The translations under genes and the position numbers were made by a program. This document shows, one piece after another, positions 7,311 through 15,959 of a stretch of DNA of 21,579 nt. How positions within the stretch are numbered: the first letter of the stretch is position 1; each line of letters opens with the position of its first letter. The DNA lies in NCBI GenBank assembly GCA_022826345.1, contig JAJDVB010000186.1:1-21579 (forward strand), written 5' to 3'. This DNA is from Alphaproteobacteria bacterium. Lineage in GTDB: Bacteria > Pseudomonadota > Alphaproteobacteria > UBA828. The notes under the pieces were generated by a model. That model saw only the letters and a list, made by a program, of their open reading frames with translations, made no database searches and was not told the DNA's origin.

Positions 7311-8312
7311 ATGGAGCGGCTACGTGTCGGAGTCATCGGGGTCGGCTGGTTCGGGACAGTGCATTGCCGGGCGATCGCCGACCATCCGCAGCTTGAGCTC
7401 GCTGCGCTTTGCGACAACTCGGAAGAACGCCTGGCCGAGATGGCGCGCGAGCACGGTGTCGCCCGCACCTGCACCGACTACCGGGTGCTTGTCGAGGACC
7501 CGGCAATCGACGTCCTTGCCGTCGTCACACCCTGGGACCACCACGCCACCCCGACCCTCGCCGGGCTCGCGGCCGGCAAGCATGTCCTGGTCGAGAAGCC
7601 CATGGCATCGACGGTGGAGGACTGCCAGCGCATGTGCGATGCCGCGCGCGACGGCGACGCCATCCTCATGGTGGGCCATATCTGCCGCTTCAACCCGCGC
7701 TATATCGCCGCCAAGCGCGAGATCGACGCGGGCCGGATCGGCAAGGTGGTCGCGATCAACGCCCGGCGCAACGTGCCGGCGCGGTGGGTGATCGATCAGC
7801 TTGAGACGATCGGCCCCATTCTGCACACCTGCTCCCACGATACCGACATGATGCTCTGGTTGACCGGTGCCAGGGTCGTGAGCACCTTCGCGCAGACCGT
7901 CAACTCGCTTGGCTGCAAGTATGACGACGTGGCCCAGCTCATGTACCGCTTCGACAACGGCGCAAGCGCGCTCTACGAGGGCGCCTGGTGCATGCCGGAC
8001 GGCTCGCCCTTCGAGCTCGACGAGCGCATGTCGGTGATCGGCACCGAGGGCTTCATCCACATCCAGGACACCTTCCCCAACATCGGCATCTGCACCAAGG
8101 AGGGCTTTAGGAGCCCGGACACGACCTATTGGCCGGAGCTGCACGGCATCACGGGCGGTGCATTGCACGAGGAATGGTCCTACTTCGCGCGCTGCGTCCG
8201 CGAGGGCACGCGCCCGGCGCTGATCACGCCGGAGGAAGCGATGGAGGTCGTGCGGACCGTGCTCGCGGCGCATGAATCGGCGACCAGCGGCACGGTGGTG
8301 AGGCTGGAATGA
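7311..8312 (+). CDS. Gfo/Idh/MocA family NAD(P)-dependent oxidoreductase
   Basis: A 333-residue protein from the ATG at 7311, where the family N-terminus LRVGVIGVGWFGTVHC (Rossmann glycines 7-15) begins; the frame is open further upstream but without family similarity. EKPMA at 95-99 supplies the conserved lysine, and CSHDTDMMLWLTG (His176, Asp177) the second catalytic motif. The C-terminal alpha/beta domain includes ELDERMSVIGTEGFIHI. The family oxidises or reduces sugars, inositols and related polyols; no feature fixes the substrate. It is followed after 139 bases by an esterase and an oxygenase on the same strand, suggesting a catabolic group. Confidence 0.88.
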   Translation: MERLRVGVIGVGWFGTVHCRAIADHPQLELAALCDNSEERLAEMAREHGVARTCTDYRVLVEDPAIDVLAVVTPWDHHATPTLAGLAAGKHVLVEKPMASTVEDCQRMCDAARDGDAILMVGHICRFNPRYIAAKREIDAGRIGKVVAINARRNVPARWVIDQLETIGPILHTCSHDTDMMLWLTGARVVSTFAQTVNSLGCKYDDVAQLMYRFDNGASALYEGAWCMPDGSPFELDERMSVIGTEGFIHIQDTFPNIGICTKEGFRSPDTTYWPELHGITGGALHEEWSYFARCVREGTRPALITPEEAMEVVRTVLAAHESATSGTVVRLE

Positions 8313-8361
8313 CGCGCGGGCGGCCCCCCTGCGGTTGACGACCCGGCGCGTCCTATGGCGC

Positions 8362-8382
8362 GTGCCGGATCGGTTCCGGCAC
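8362..8382. repeat. Hairpin upstream of HSL-type esterase
   Basis: GTGCCGG (8362-8368) and CCGGCAC (8376-8382) are perfect inverted arms around 7 bases, in the 139-bp gap before the esterase gene. There is no T-run. It could be an operator or leader hairpin. Confidence 0.35.
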
Positions 8383-8451
8383 CGGTTTCCGCAATCGGGC
8401 AGCCGCCGCTAAGATGCGGCAGGGAGACAGCGCGACGCGCGAGGAGGGAGC

Positions 8452-9402
8452 ATGGCTCTGCATCCGCAGGTTCAGGAGTTCTGCGACGAGGTCAACGCGA
8501 TAGAGGTGCCGCCGCTCACGGAACGGCCGCTCGACGAGGTGCGCGAAGCCTTCAACGATCTGGTCATGGGCCTGCAAGCGCCGGGGATCGACGTGGGGCG
8601 GGTCGAGGACCGCGACATTCCCGGCCCCAACGGGCCGATCCGCATCCGCCTCTACTGGCCCAAAGGGGCGGACCCCGCCACGCCGCTGCCCGTCTACGTC
8701 AATTACCACGGCAGCGGCTACGTGGTGCTCAGCATCGACACGCACGACGGCGTCTGCCGCGCGCTCTGCGAGGGGGCGGGCTGCATCGTGGTGGGGGTCA
8801 ACTACTGCAAGGCGCCGGAGAACAAGTTCCCGAAGCCCACGGACGATGCCTGGGCGTCGCTCTGCTGGGTCGCGGAGAACTGCGCCGAGATCGGCGGCGA
8901 TCCGGCGCGCATCGCCATCGGCGGCGATTCCGCCGGCGGCTGCATTACCGCCGTCACCGCGCAGCGGGCGAAGGCCGAAGGCGGGCCGCCGCTGGTCTTC
9001 CAGCTCATGGTCTATCCTGTCACCGACACCGACGAGAGCCGCCCGTCCTACAAGACCTTCGCGGATGGCTACGTGCTCACCGCCGAGGCCATGACCTGGT
9101 TCTTCGACTGCTACTTCAACGACGAGTCCGAGCGCTCGGACGTGCGGGCCGCGCCGATCCGCGCCGACGACCTGAGCGGATTGCCGCCGGCGATGGTGAT
9201 GACCGCGAGCCACGATCCGCTCTTCGACGACGGCCGCGAATACGCCGAGAGGCTCAAGGCCGCGGGCGTGCCCACCGACTACCGCAACTACGAGGGCCAC
9301 ATTCACGGCTTCTGGACCGCCACCGGGCGCTTCGACGTGGCCGTTGAGGCGCACGCCACCGCCTGCGCCGCGCTGCGCGAGGCGTTCGGGACGAGCTCGT
9401 AG
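8452..9402 (+). CDS. HSL-family (alpha/beta hydrolase fold-3) esterase/lipase
   Basis: A 316-residue cytoplasmic hydrolase; GAGGAGGGAGC precedes the ATG. The catalytic triad is Ser160 in GGDSAGG, Asp255 in SHDPLFDDG and His285 in GHIHGF, all in hormone-sensitive-lipase-family positions. The oxyanion motif, usually HGGG, reads YHGSGYV (86-91), with serine in the third position. Length is normal for bacterial HSL esterases acting on short acyl esters. The next gene starts 5 bases after this stop, so the two are almost certainly cotranscribed; the esterase may release the oxygenase substrate or use its product (inference). Confidence 0.9.
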   Translation: MALHPQVQEFCDEVNAIEVPPLTERPLDEVREAFNDLVMGLQAPGIDVGRVEDRDIPGPNGPIRIRLYWPKGADPATPLPVYVNYHGSGYVVLSIDTHDGVCRALCEGAGCIVVGVNYCKAPENKFPKPTDDAWASLCWVAENCAEIGGDPARIAIGGDSAGGCITAVTAQRAKAEGGPPLVFQLMVYPVTDTDESRPSYKTFADGYVLTAEAMTWFFDCYFNDESERSDVRAAPIRADDLSGLPPAMVMTASHDPLFDDGREYAERLKAAGVPTDYRNYEGHIHGFWTATGRFDVAVEAHATACAALREAFGTSS

Positions 9403-9407
9403 TCCGG

Positions 9408-10430
9408 ATGCAGTTCGGGCGGGACAGGCGGAGTCCCGTCCCGATCATCGACATCGCCCCGTTCACGGCCGAGCAGACTGCCGGGCAAGAGGGCGTCGTT
9501 GACGAGGTCCAGGCCGCCTGCGAGGACATCGGCTTCTTCGTGATCACCGGCCACGGTGTCCCCGAGGCGCTGGTCGCGCGCATCTATGATGCCTCGCGGG
9601 CCTTCTTCGACCTGCCTGCCGAGGAGAAGAGCGCCGTCGGCGAGACCGGTTCGGTCATGGGCGGGCTGATGCACTTTCCGCTCGGCAAGGAAGCGTTGGC
9701 TGCGACGCTCGGAAACGAGGCCATCGGCGATCTGAAGGAGACCCTGGATTTCGGACCGGGATTTTGGGGCGATGGCTGGCCGGCGAACCCGCCTGATTTA
9801 GAGCCTGCCTGGCAGGCGTACTACGAGGCAATGTCGGAACTCGCGGCAACGCTGAGAAACATCTTCGCCGCCGCAATCGGACTTGAGGCCGATTACTTCG
9901 ATGACAAGTTTCAGGGCCACCTTTCGTCGCTGCGCGTCATCGACTACCCGGAACAGTCGACGCCGCCCGCACCGGGGCAGCTTCGGGCCGGTGCGCACTC
10001 GGACTACGGTGTTCTGACGATCCTGCGCACGGAGGATGCGCCCGGTGGGTTGCAGGTGTGCACGCGTGCCGGCCACTGGACCGACGTTCCGCACATCTTG
10101 GGCTCGTTCGTCGTCAATATCGGCGACGCGATGATGCGTTGGACCAACGATTGCTGGGTCTCGACGCGGCACCGCGTCGTGAACCCGCCGACTGACCCAG
10201 GCCAGTCGACGCGACGCCAGTCGATTGCCTACTTCCACAACCTGCCGCGCGACACCGTGATCGAGTGTCTGCCGCCGTTTCGCGAGGCCGGCACGCCGCC
10301 GAAGTACCCGGCGATTACCTATGGCGAATACGCCGAACTGCGTTACCGCCAGGCCCACGGCGATGACAAGCGACTGAACCTGACAGACGACGCGCCCTCA
10401 CTCGAGACGAATTCTCTGCCGTATTCCTGA
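9408..10430 (+). CDS. Isopenicillin-N-synthase-like 2-oxoglutarate/Fe(II) dioxygenase
   Basis: A 340-residue enzyme. The N-terminal DIOX_N region begins VPIIDIAPF and contains GFFVITGHGVPEALV (42-56). The jelly-roll core carries the iron ligands His197 and Asp199 (AHSDYGVLTIL) and His255 (STRHRVVNPP). Arg270-x-Ser272 (RRQSIAYF) binds 2-oxoglutarate. Such enzymes hydroxylate or desaturate small molecules; the substrate is unknown. The gene begins 5 bases after the esterase stop with little room for a ribosome site, suggesting translational coupling. From about 9700 onward the DNA looks less G+C-rich than the upstream esterase. It converges on radC with only 7 bases between the stops. Confidence 0.9.
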   Translation: MQFGRDRRSPVPIIDIAPFTAEQTAGQEGVVDEVQAACEDIGFFVITGHGVPEALVARIYDASRAFFDLPAEEKSAVGETGSVMGGLMHFPLGKEALAATLGNEAIGDLKETLDFGPGFWGDGWPANPPDLEPAWQAYYEAMSELAATLRNIFAAAIGLEADYFDDKFQGHLSSLRVIDYPEQSTPPAPGQLRAGAHSDYGVLTILRTEDAPGGLQVCTRAGHWTDVPHILGSFVVNIGDAMMRWTNDCWVSTRHRVVNPPTDPGQSTRRQSIAYFHNLPRDTVIECLPPFREAGTPPKYPAITYGEYAELRYRQAHGDDKRLNLTDDAPSLETNSLPYS

Positions 10431-10437
10431 GTCACGC

Positions 10438-11124
10438 TTACTCCGTCAGCAGGCCCGCCTCCTTGAAGGAGACGTGACGGGAGCGGCCGATCACCAGGTG
10501 ATCGTGCACGGTGACGCCGAGCGTGGCACCGGCCTTGGCGACCTCCTTCGTGAGTTCGATATCGGCGCGGGACGGGCTGGGGTTGCCCGAGGGGTGGTTG
10601 TGCACGAGGACGACGGCGCTCGCGCCGTGCTCCAGCGCCCGCTTGATCACCTCTCGCGGATAGAGCACCACGTGATCGACGGTGCCGTGCTGCTGCTCCT
10701 CGTCGGCGATCAGCGCGTTGTGGTTGTCGAGGAAGAGCACGCGGAAATGCTCGGTCTTGTTGTGGCCAAGGCGCGCGGTGCAGTAGTCCAGCACCGCCTG
10801 CCAGGAGGCGATGACGGGGCGGCCGATCACCGCTTCGCGCAACGTGCGCACGCCGAGCGCTTCGACCAGCTTGAGCGTGTGGACCACGCCGTCGCCGACG
10901 CCGGCGACCTCCTTCAACGCGCCCTTCTCGGCGCCGAGCACGCCGCCGATGGTGCCGAAGCGCTCGATCAGCCGCTTGGCGAGCGGCTTGACGTCGCGCC
11001 TGGGCAGCGCCTGGCAGAGCAGCAACTCCAGCAGCTCGTAGTCGGGGAGCGCGTCCGCGCCGCCCTCGTCGAAGCGCTTGCGCAATCGTTCGCGATGACC
11101 GTGAAAATGGGGCTTGTCCGCCAC
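10438..11124 (-). CDS. radC: RadC family JAB/MPN-domain protein
   Basis: A 228-residue protein from GTG at 11124. Residues 1-90 hold helix-hairpin-helix-like segments (GHRERLRKRF, LPDYELLELLL, VAGVGDGVVHTLKLVEALG). The JAMM/MPN metalloprotease-like domain follows, with Glu142/143 (IADEEQQHGTVDH), His175, His177 and Asp188 (VHNHPSGNPSPSRAD). The upstream TTG at 11214 would add 30 residues and overlap map by 77 bases; the GTG leaves a 13-base gap and starts at the conserved ADKPHFHGHRERLR, though its ribosome site is weak and a longer N-terminus cannot be excluded. Despite the name, a direct repair role of RadC is not established. It lies immediately behind map and likely shares its transcript. 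Confidence 0.9.
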   Translation of the reverse strand: MADKPHFHGHRERLRKRFDEGGADALPDYELLELLLCQALPRRDVKPLAKRLIERFGTIGGVLGAEKGALKEVAGVGDGVVHTLKLVEALGVRTLREAVIGRPVIASWQAVLDYCTARLGHNKTEHFRVLFLDNHNALIADEEQQHGTVDHVVLYPREVIKRALEHGASAVVLVHNHPSGNPSPSRADIELTKEVAKAGATLGVTVHDHLVIGRSRHVSFKEAGLLTE

Positions 11125-11137
11125 CGAAGAGTTACTT

Positions 11138-11953
11138 TCAACAGTTGTAGGGCGGCTTGGTGAGCCCGAGAGGGGAGAGCGTGAAGATCTCGTGGCCGTC
11201 CTCGGTGACGCCAATCGTGTGCTCGAATTGGGCGGAGAGCGAGCGGTCCTTGGTCACCGCGGTCCAGCCATCCTTGAGCAGCTTCACCTGCCAGCCGCCA
11301 AGATTGATCATCGGCTCGACCGTGAAGAACATGCCGGGCCTGAGCACGGGGCCGGTGCCGGGCTCGCCGTAGTGCAGGATATTCGGCGCATCGTGAAAGA
11401 TGCGCCCGATGCCATGGCCGCAGAAATCGCGGACAACGGCGCAGCGCTCGCCCTCGGCGTAGCTCTGGATCGCGTGGCCGATATCGCCGAGCCGCGCGCC
11501 AGGCCTCACCGCCGCGATGCCGCGCATCATCGCCTCGTAGGTGATATCGATCAGCCGGCGCGCCTTCACGCTGGGCTGGCCGATGTAGAACATGCGGCTC
11601 GTGTCCCCGTGCCAGCCGTCCAGGATCACGGTCACGTCGATGTTCAGCATGTCGCCCTTCTGCAGCCGCTTGTCGCCGGGGATGCCGTGGCAGACGACGT
11701 GATTGACCGAGGTGCAGATGGATTTGGGGTAGCCGCGATAGCCGAGCGGCGCCGGCACCGCGCCCTGGTCCACGATGTAGTCGTGGCAGAAGCGATCGAG
11801 GGCGTCGGTGGTGACGCCGGGCTCGACCATCGGCGTCAGCGCATCGAGCACCTCCGCCGCGAGCTTTCCGGCCTTGCGCATCGCCGCGAAGCCGTCCGCG
11901 CCGTGAGTCTTGATGCTGCGCTCGATGACTTGCGCGCCGCCGGCCGTGGACAC
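11138..11953 (-). CDS. map: Type I methionine aminopeptidase
   Basis: A 271-residue MetAP that removes the initiator methionine from nascent proteins. Metal ligands are Asp106 and Asp117 (NIDVTVILDGWHGDTSRMF), His180 (CGHGIG), Glu213 (FTVEPM) and Glu244 (FEHTIGV); His89 lies in VVCHGIPG. The GTG at 11953 was chosen because GAGG stands 6 bases upstream and an earlier start would only add a non-conserved 12 residues. A promoter candidate lies about 70-95 bases upstream. Gene order map-radC on one strand is common in alphaproteobacteria. Confidence 0.95.
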   Translation of the reverse strand: MSTAGGAQVIERSIKTHGADGFAAMRKAGKLAAEVLDALTPMVEPGVTTDALDRFCHDYIVDQGAVPAPLGYRGYPKSICTSVNHVVCHGIPGDKRLQKGDMLNIDVTVILDGWHGDTSRMFYIGQPSVKARRLIDITYEAMMRGIAAVRPGARLGDIGHAIQSYAEGERCAVVRDFCGHGIGRIFHDAPNILHYGEPGTGPVLRPGMFFTVEPMINLGGWQVKLLKDGWTAVTKDRSLSAQFEHTIGVTEDGHEIFTLSPLGLTKPPYNC

Positions 11954-12019
11954 GGATGACCTCGCTCGCTGGTTACACGCGGCGAACACGACTCAACGCC
12001 GGAAACGCCCGCCGCGCAC

Positions 12020-12047
12020 AATCTAGTCGGTATCGCCGGGCGTTCAA
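12020..12047 (-). promoter_or_regulatory. Candidate promoter for map-radC
   Basis: Read on the minus strand: TTGAAC (12047-12042), 16-base spacer, TAGATT (12025-12020). Each hexamer matches the sigma-70 consensus at 4 of 6 positions. Transcription would start near 12013, giving a leader of about 60 bases before the map GTG. Confidence 0.45.
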
Positions 12048-12058
12048 TAGATGCGCGG

Positions 12059-12099
12059 GCTGGAGAGTTTCCGTTTCACGGAATCTCTCCAGCTTTTTT
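12059..12099 (+). terminator. Intrinsic terminator facing plus strand, no plus-strand gene before it
   Basis: Arms GCTGGAGAG (12059-12067) and CTCTCCAGC (12085-12093), then after one T/T mismatch an inner TTCCG/CGGAA stem with loop TTTCA, followed directly by six T (12094-12099). This is a textbook Rho-independent terminator on the plus strand. The minus-strand reading lacks the T-run. The nearest annotated genes on both sides (map, sfsA) are on the minus strand. Confidence 0.75.
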
Positions 12100-12232
12100 C
12101 GCTCACGGCAGCCGGCCTGCGGCCGGCGCCTCCGCGTCGCGCGTCCACGCGCGCGGGCGCGCGATGGCGCCGCTTTCGCGGCGGGCCGCGGTCGCGGCCT
12201 GACGCGAGCCCGCCAAGGGCGGGTTCGCTCTA
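12099..12232 (-). repeat. Multi-hairpin palindromic repeat, copy 1
   Basis: Listed left to right on the plus strand: GCCGGCC-TGC-GGCCGGC (12111-12127); a longer variable region; GCCGC-TTTC-GCGGC (12169-12182); GGCCGCG-GT-CGCGGCC (12184-12199); and a 10-bp stem with loop AAG at 12205-12227. Bases 12099-12136 are identical to 13861-13898, and 12178-12201 to 13913-13936. The right end CGCTCTA, read on the minus strand, supplies the TAG of sfsA. Confidence 0.85.
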
Positions 12233-12934
12233 TGCTGCATCTTCGATGGAGAGCGGCCGGTCCACGACGATGCCCTCGGTGTTCAGCCGGCAGGCGTAGG
12301 CGAGCGCCTCCACGCCGCTTGCGCGTGCCTCGGCGAAGGCCGCGGCGTAGGCGGGGTCGATGTCGGCAGCGAGGGTGAAACTGTCGCAGTCCTCGCGCTG
12401 AACGATGTAGAGCATGACGGCGCGGGCGCCGCTCTCGGCCATCGCTGCGAGCTCGCGCAGGTGCTTCGTGCCGCGCGCGGTGACGCTGTCGGGAAACTCG
12501 GCGGCGGGGCCGCGCTTCAAGTGGACGTTCTTGACCTCGACATAGCAGGGCGGCCGGTCGGGCGCTTCGAGCAGAATATCCACGCGTGAGCCAGCACCAT
12601 ATGTGACCTCGCGGCGGACGGTGTCGTAGCCGGCAAGGGCGGGAATCGCGCCTGTTTCGATCGCCTCCTCGGCGAGGCGGTTGGGCCATCCCGTGTTGAC
12701 GCCCACCAACCCGCCATCGGCCCGAACCATCTCCCAGCTATAGGGGAGCTTCCGTTTCGGGTTCACGGCGGGCGAAAGCCAGGTTTCGAGCCCATCGTCG
12801 TTCAGCCCCGTCATCGCGCCGGGATTGGCGACGTGGGCGGTGACGGTGCTGCCGTCGTCCAGGCGGTGATCGCTCAGGAAACGCTTGTAACGCTTGAGCA
12901 GCGTCGCCCGGCGGAGCGGATGGGGGAAGCGCAT
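12230..12934 (-). CDS. sfsA: SfsA family protein
   Basis: A 234-residue protein of normal family length. It has the SfsA N-terminal OB-like region (RFPHPLRRATLLKRYKRFL, TVTAHVANPGAMTGL) and the nuclease-like core SRVDILLEAP...CYVEVKNVHL, followed by FPDSVTARGTKHLREL. SfsA was named for an effect on maltose metabolism in E. coli and is thought to bind DNA; the fold suggests a nuclease relative, but its role is not settled. No strong ribosome site; GGAAGG lies further upstream. The stop codon falls inside a multi-hairpin repeat, and the C-terminal residues DRPLSIEDAA may have been altered by that element (inference). Confidence 0.92.
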   Translation of the reverse strand: MRFPHPLRRATLLKRYKRFLSDHRLDDGSTVTAHVANPGAMTGLNDDGLETWLSPAVNPKRKLPYSWEMVRADGGLVGVNTGWPNRLAEEAIETGAIPALAGYDTVRREVTYGAGSRVDILLEAPDRPPCYVEVKNVHLKRGPAAEFPDSVTARGTKHLRELAAMAESGARAVMLYIVQREDCDSFTLAADIDPAYAAAFAEARASGVEALAYACRLNTEGIVVDRPLSIEDAA

Positions 12935-13076
12935 CCCGTCTCATAAGCTGCCTTCCGCCGCCGGCTCAAGGGGCGCGGAGCCATCGCATCGGACCATCGT
13001 GCGGTGGCCGCGTCTCGCGCGCCGCTCTATGCTCTGCGCCGTCCCGCACTCGCGCGCATCAACGAGCATTGTCGCC

Positions 13077-13853
13077 ATGTCGCAAGCCACCGTCACCGCC
13101 GCCCTGATCGTCATCGGCAACGAGATCCTCTCGGGCCGGACCAAGGACGTGAACGTCGCCTATCTCGCCCGCCAGTTGACGGCGCTCGGCATCCAGCTCG
13201 CCGAGGTCCGCATGGTGCGGGACGAGGAGCGCGCGATCATCGCCGCCGTGAACACGCTGCGCGCATCCCACGATTATGTCTTCACCACTGGCGGAATCGG
13301 GCCGACCCATGACGACATTACCTCCGAGGCCGTCGCCAGGGCCTTCAACCTGCCCTACATGATCCACCCGGAGGCGAAGCGCATCCTCGAGGATTTTTAT
13401 CGGGACACGGGGCGCGAGCTGAACGAGGCGCGGATGCGCATGGCCCATACACCCGAGGGCGCCACCTTGATTCAGAACCCGGTGAGCCGGGCGCCGGGCT
13501 TCCGGGTCGAGAACGTGCATGTGCTGGCCGGCATCCCGGCAGTGATGCGGGCGATGTTCGAGAGCGTGGCACCGACGCTGAAGGGCGGGCGCGAGGTCAA
13601 GTCGCGCGAGATCGCGGTTCTGCTGGGCGAGGGCGACGTGGCCGCGCGGCTCGAAGGGCTGCAGGAGCGCTACCCGGCGCTGGAGATCGGCAGCTACCCC
13701 TTCGTCCGCGACGGCAACTTCGGCACGACGCTGGTTCTGCGCGGCACCGACGAGGACGAGATCGCGCAAGCCGCAGACGAGCTCAGCACTATCCTGCGCG
13801 AGCTGGGCGGCGAGCCGGAGACGCCGCCGCCACCCCCCGCCCACATCGCCTAG
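13077..13853 (+). CDS. CinA N-terminal-type molybdopterin-binding domain protein
   Basis: A 258-residue protein from ATG at 13077. TAALIVIGNEILSGRTKDVN and VFTTGGIGPTHDDITSEAVA (from 68) are the signature of the MoaB/Mog-like domain found in CinA. VENVHVLAGIPAVMRAMFE and a C-terminal region follow (KSREIAVLLGEGDVAARLEG), ending in a run of prolines (ETPPPPPAHIA). The C-terminal nicotinamide-mononucleotide deamidase domain of full CinA is absent; stand-alone proteins of this length are usual in alphaproteobacteria and are annotated as competence/damage-inducible protein A, without a demonstrated competence role. It is divergent from sfsA. The ribosome site is not obvious. A multi-hairpin repeat begins 8 bases after the stop. 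Confidence 0.85.
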   Translation: MSQATVTAALIVIGNEILSGRTKDVNVAYLARQLTALGIQLAEVRMVRDEERAIIAAVNTLRASHDYVFTTGGIGPTHDDITSEAVARAFNLPYMIHPEAKRILEDFYRDTGRELNEARMRMAHTPEGATLIQNPVSRAPGFRVENVHVLAGIPAVMRAMFESVAPTLKGGREVKSREIAVLLGEGDVAARLEGLQERYPALEIGSYPFVRDGNFGTTLVLRGTDEDEIAQAADELSTILRELGGEPETPPPPPAHIA

Positions 13854-13860
13854 CTACTTA

Positions 13861-13964
13861 TCGCTCACGGCAGCCGGCCTGCGGCCGGCGCCTCCGCGAG
13901 GGCGCCGCAGGAGCGGCGGGCCGCGGTCGCGGCCTGTCGCGTGTCCGTCAAAGACGGACACGCT

Positions 13965-13967
<3 letters not shown>
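13861..13967 (-). repeat. Multi-hairpin palindromic repeat, copy 2
   Basis: Same order as copy 1: GCCGGCC-TGC-GGCCGGC (13873-13889); GGCGCC arms (13887-13892 and 13901-13906); GCCGC-AGGA-GCGGC (13904-13917); GGCCGCG-GT-CGCGGCC (13919-13934); and a perfect 10-bp stem with loop AAA (13940-13962). The last stem has nearly unrelated sequence to its counterpart in copy 1 but the same length and a 3-base loop. CGCTCTA at 13961-13967 carries the stop codon of the minus-strand acyl-CoA dehydrogenase gene. Confidence 0.85.
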
Positions 13968-15257
<1,290 letters not shown>

Positions 15258-15379
15258 TGGCCCTTCTTCCGAAAGTACGTGATCGATCTCGGGGGCCCTA
15301 ACGAACCATCAGGGGGCGCGGACGGCAAGCCTCGGGCGCCTGTCCTCGTTGGTGCGGTGCCGTCGATCACCGCGGCCGA

Positions 15380-15904
15380 TTATTCGTCGGCAAAAATGTC
15401 GTCGATCACGGCCCGGTACATGGCGCTCGCTTCGGCGCCAAAGCAGGCGAACACGACCCTCTTGAGCGCACTGCCGCCTTCGAGGTGATCGCGGGTTTCG
15501 CTGACGGCAATGCGCGTCGCTTGGTCCAAGGGGTAGCCGTAGACGCCGGTGCTGATCGCGGGGAACGCGATGGCCTCGATTCCCTGCTCGGCCCCGAGCT
15601 CGTAGCAGCGGCGGTAGCAGCGCGCCAGAAGCGCGGGCTCCCCCTGCCCGCCGCCATGCCACACGGGACCCACGGTGTGGATGACGAAGCGGGCGGGCAG
15701 GTCGTAGGCGCCGGTGATCTTGGCGTCGCCGGTCTCGCACCCGCCGAGCGTGCGGCATTCCTCCTTGAGGCGCGGCCCCGCCGCGCGGTGAATGGCGCCG
15801 TCCACCCCGCCGCCGCCCAGCAGCGAGTTGTTGGCCGCATTGACGATGGCGTCCACCGCCAGCGTCGTGATATCGCCCTCGAAGACCTCGATTCGTTCGC
15901 GCAT
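15380..15904 (-). CDS. Macrodomain protein (YmdB/MacroD-like ADP-ribose deacetylase or hydrolase)
   Basis: A 174-residue single macrodomain. [20 protein letters not shown] followed by [12 protein letters not shown] binds the distal ribose and catalytic water; [20 protein letters not shown] and [13 protein letters not shown] form the phosphate loop. This pattern belongs to the enzymes that hydrolyse O-acetyl-ADP-ribose and remove mono-ADP-ribose from acidic residues. The ATG at 15904 has AGGCAGGAAC upstream; the frame continues upstream into the methyltransferase gene without family similarity. It follows the methyltransferase gene on the same strand after 55 bases. No ADP-ribosyltransferase or toxin is seen next to it. 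Confidence 0.9.
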   Translation of the reverse strand: MRERIEVFEGDITTLAVDAIVNAANNSLLGGGGVDGAIHRAAGPRLKEECRTLGGCETGDAKITGAYDLPARFVIHTVGPVWHGGGQGEPALLARCYRRCYELGAEQGIEAIAFPAISTGVYGYPLDQATRIAVSETRDHLEGGSALKRVVFACFGAEASAMYRAVIDDIFADE

Positions 15905-15959
15905 GTTCCTGCCTCGATCGTCCGTCGCGCGGCGGCCGGGTACGAGTCCATCCGGCGGG

